Assembly: GCA_030598425.1 (NCBI GenBank)
Contig: JAUVPY010000012.1
Coordinates: 1 to 15,713 of the forward strand
Direction: 5' to 3'
Length of the DNA stretch: 15,713 nt
DNA from: Anaerolineae bacterium
GTDB taxonomy: Bacteria; Chloroflexota; Anaerolineae; 4572-78; NAK82
The notes below the pieces were generated by a model. It had not been told where the DNA came from, did no database searches, and saw only the letters and a program-made list of their open reading frames with translations. The translations under genes were made by a program, and so were the position numbers. Every line of letters begins with the position of its first letter. The stretch's first letter is position 1. Positions 14,163 through 15,713 of the stretch are shown here, piece after piece.

Positions 14163-14243
14163 ACAGGGGGGAGCAGTCAGGAGCTTTTCCCCAAGTCGTA
14201 GGGCTTCATTAAGGCTGCTGGCTGTTCTTGATCGGAGAGAATC

Positions 14244-15071
14244 GTGTCTGAACTTGTCTTGTTGAAGCTTGGCGGCTCTGTCATTACGGACAAGAGTCAG
14301 CCTTTTGCTGCTCGTGAAGATACGATCCGCCGCCTGGGACGGGAGATACGAGAGGCCCTTGAAGATCAACCTGATCTCCGGCTTGTTCTGGGGCACGGCT
14401 CAGGCTCTTTTGGCCACGTTGTGGCTCAGAAATATCGGACCCATGAGGGGGTTGTTGATACAGACGAGGCCCATCGTCAGGAGAGTTGGCGCGGCTTCGC
14501 GGAAACTGCTGCGGCCGCTGCACGTCTTAACCGATTGGTTGCCGAGTTGCTGCTGGAAGAAAATGTGCCAGTTGTCAGTTACCAGCCGTCCGCCTCGGCT
14601 CGCTGCCGTAGAGGACAGCTGATGTATTTTGATACCCACCCAATGAAGCAGGCACTCGAGGCGGATTTGGTCCCTTTGGTCTATGGTGATGTAGCGGTCG
14701 ACGCCGTTCAGGGTTTCGCCATTATCTCCACGGAGCAGATTTTTGATAACATCGCTCGCGAGTTGCAACCGACCCGAATCATCTTAGCCGGGATCGTGGA
14801 TGGTGTTTACGACGGCGACCCTCTGACCAATTCCGAGGCTACGCGTTACGAGGAGATCACACAGGATAATTGGGGAGAGGTTGAAATTACTCTGGGCGGT
14901 TCGCACGGTACGGATGTGACCGGCGGTATGTTCAGCAAGGTACGTGATATGTATCACTTGGCGTTGGCTCAGCCTCCATTGCAGGTCCACATCGTCTCTG
15001 GAGAGATTTCTGGTCACGTCAATTCAGCTCTATCTGGAAGTGACGGAGATATCGGCACCCTCATTTGCTAG
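14244..15071 (+). CDS. Isopentenyl phosphate kinase
   Basis: This 275-residue amino-acid-kinase-family enzyme probably phosphorylates isopentenyl phosphate to isopentenyl diphosphate in the alternative mevalonate pathway. The N-terminal LVLLKLGGSVITDK carries Lys8, the Gly-Gly-Ser loop and Lys17. LVLGHGSGSFGHVVAQKY (about 47-64) holds the histidine-containing loop that separates isopentenyl phosphate kinases from other members. YGDVAVD, ILAGIVDGVYDGDPLT and TDVTGGMFSKV complete the nucleotide and phosphate sites. Homologues have been reported in Chloroflexota such as Roseiflexus, where this pathway occurs in bacteria. The GTG start has GGAGA seven to eight bases upstream. It lies 81 bp after the methyltransferase, with no convincing promoter between, so co-transcription is likely. 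No other mevalonate gene is present in the window. Confidence 0.88.
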   Translation: MSELVLLKLGGSVITDKSQPFAAREDTIRRLGREIREALEDQPDLRLVLGHGSGSFGHVVAQKYRTHEGVVDTDEAHRQESWRGFAETAAAAARLNRLVAELLLEENVPVVSYQPSASARCRRGQLMYFDTHPMKQALEADLVPLVYGDVAVDAVQGFAIISTEQIFDNIARELQPTRIILAGIVDGVYDGDPLTNSEATRYEEITQDNWGEVEITLGGSHGTDVTGGMFSKVRDMYHLALAQPPLQVHIVSGEISGHVNSALSGSDGDIGTLIC

Positions 15072-15093
15072 TCGCTTTACACTTACCCCGAAT

Positions 15094-15122
15094 TTGACGG
15101 AATTTGCGAAGTTAATTAGAAT
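15094..15122 (+). promoter_or_regulatory. Promoter of the ribosomal protein L25 gene
   Basis: TTGACG (15094-15099), 17 bp and TAGAAT (15117-15122) form a strong housekeeping promoter. Transcription would start near 15129, giving a leader of about 93 nt. Confidence 0.75.
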
Positions 15123-15154
15123 ACCCTATTGATACTGATTAAGCCGATAGTGCC

Positions 15155-15183
15155 AGGGGCGTCTCGAGTCACATGACGCTCCT
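15155..15183 (+). promoter_or_regulatory. Stem-loop in the L25 leader
   Basis: AGGGGCGTC (15155-15163) pairs with GACGCTCCT (15175-15183) through nine pairs including one G-T, with an 11-nt loop. It lies in the predicted leader, upstream of the GAGGAG ribosome binding site at about 15204. It could serve in regulation or mRNA stability. Confidence 0.4.
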
Positions 15184-15221
15184 TATATATGACATAACTT
15201 AATGAGGAGCAATTTGTAATC

Positions 15222-15713
15222 ATGGAACAGATAGAATTAAAAGCGGAGCCCCGCACTCTCACTGGCAGGCACGTGAAGGAGCTACGGGCCCAGGGCTACG
15301 TGCCAGGGGTCGTGTACGGAAGCCAAGTTGAGTCCACGCCGATCCAAGTTGAGGGCAAGTCGTTGCAGAAGGTGCTGGCCCAGGCTGGCGGCAATACGCT
15401 CATTGAGTTGCAGATTGGAAAGAAGAAGCCGATATTGACGCTGGCCCGCGAGATTCAACGAGATATCATTCGCCACAACATCCTCCACATAGACTTCTAC
15501 CGTGTGGTAATGACTGAAAGGATTACGGCCGAAGTCCCGCTGGTGCTCACGGGCAAAGCGCCAGCCGTGGAGCAAGGTGGGATTCTCGTTTATGGGTTAA
15601 ACACAGTTGAGGTGCAGTGTTTGCCCGCTGACTTGCCTTCCGCCCTAGAGGTGGACTTGTCTTCGCTGGCTGAGTTTAACGACCTGGTGGCTGTGGCTGA
15701 CTTGCAGGTGCCA
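15222..15713 (+). CDS. rplY: Ribosomal protein L25 / CTC-type 5S rRNA-binding protein (3' end outside the window)
   Basis: This is a structural protein of the large ribosomal subunit that binds 5S rRNA. The 164 codons visible run open to the right edge. The N-terminal L25 domain (residues about 1-93) shows LKAEPRTLTGRHVKELRAQGYVPGVVYG, then PILTLAREIQRD and ILHIDFYRVV, its usual signature. The second, beta-rich TL5/CTC-type domain begins near residue 97 (ITAEVPLVLTGKAPAVEQGGIL) and continues past the window. This is therefore the long form found in many bacteria, not the short E. coli form. The ATG at 15222 is preceded by GAGGAG at a rather long spacing. It has its own promoter and leader hairpin. 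Confidence 0.93.
   Translation, partial: MEQIELKAEPRTLTGRHVKELRAQGYVPGVVYGSQVESTPIQVEGKSLQKVLAQAGGNTLIELQIGKKKPILTLAREIQRDIIRHNILHIDFYRVVMTERITAEVPLVLTGKAPAVEQGGILVYGLNTVEVQCLPADLPSALEVDLSSLAEFNDLVAVADLQVP

Noticed and set aside
14163..14243. Promoter or terminator before isopentenyl phosphate kinase
   Set aside because: Only weak partial matches (GGGG/CCCC pairing and poor -10 boxes) are present.

Overview
The window looks like a bacterial chromosome segment, most probably from the Chloroflexota (Anaerolineae-like). This is inferred from gene content: Ig-like secreted proteins with TCxPC motifs, GT-C membrane proteins with C-terminal beta modules, an isopentenyl phosphate kinase, a CTC-type L25 and a nickel SOD. 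No marker gene was compared. Several promoters match the bacterial housekeeping consensus closely (TTGACA, 17-18 bp, TATAAT-like), which supports many of the start and operon calls.

Left part (1-2000): the C-terminal part of an MFS transporter runs in from the left edge. It is followed on the minus strand by a self-contained tRNA-Leu(GAG) unit with promoter, tRNA and intrinsic terminator. Next on the minus strand is a gene joining a restriction-endonuclease-like N-terminus to a PcrA/UvrD-type Tudor-like C-terminus. Its strong promoter runs into five 16-bp tandem repeats, four of which carry an extended -10 motif. A divergent promoter faces right across a small inverted repeat.

Middle part (2000-9130, all plus strand): a secreted protein with two Ig-like repeats is followed by a cyclophilin-like protein. 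A tightly overlapping operon follows: a TlpA/ResA-like thioredoxin interrupted by an in-frame TAA, a small coiled-coil protein, and a gamma-carbonic-anhydrase-like hexapeptide protein. A separate promoter precedes a B12-binding-type radical SAM gene that appears to have lost most of its cobalamin-binding domain and the reading frame. A 1005-residue GT-C-like membrane protein follows; its coding sequence contains an in-frame, hairpin-rich insert.

Right part (9130-15713): sodN (nickel superoxide dismutase) and its maturation protease sodX form a minus-strand operon with a consensus promoter. Divergently, a promoter and a structured leader drive a membrane-anchored FecR-like protein and a GT-C glycosyltransferase. 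A methyltransferase with an almost leaderless promoter, an isopentenyl phosphate kinase and the start of ribosomal protein L25 complete the window.

The membrane glycosyltransferases, radical SAM protein, methyltransferase and isopentenyl phosphate kinase would fit cell-surface glycan and isoprenoid-lipid work, but that link is inference. The least ordinary items are the nuclease-Tudor gene with its repeat promoter, the palindromic in-frame insert, the two disrupted genes close together, and the structured leader before the FecR-like gene. I found no CRISPR array, IS element, rRNA or prophage.
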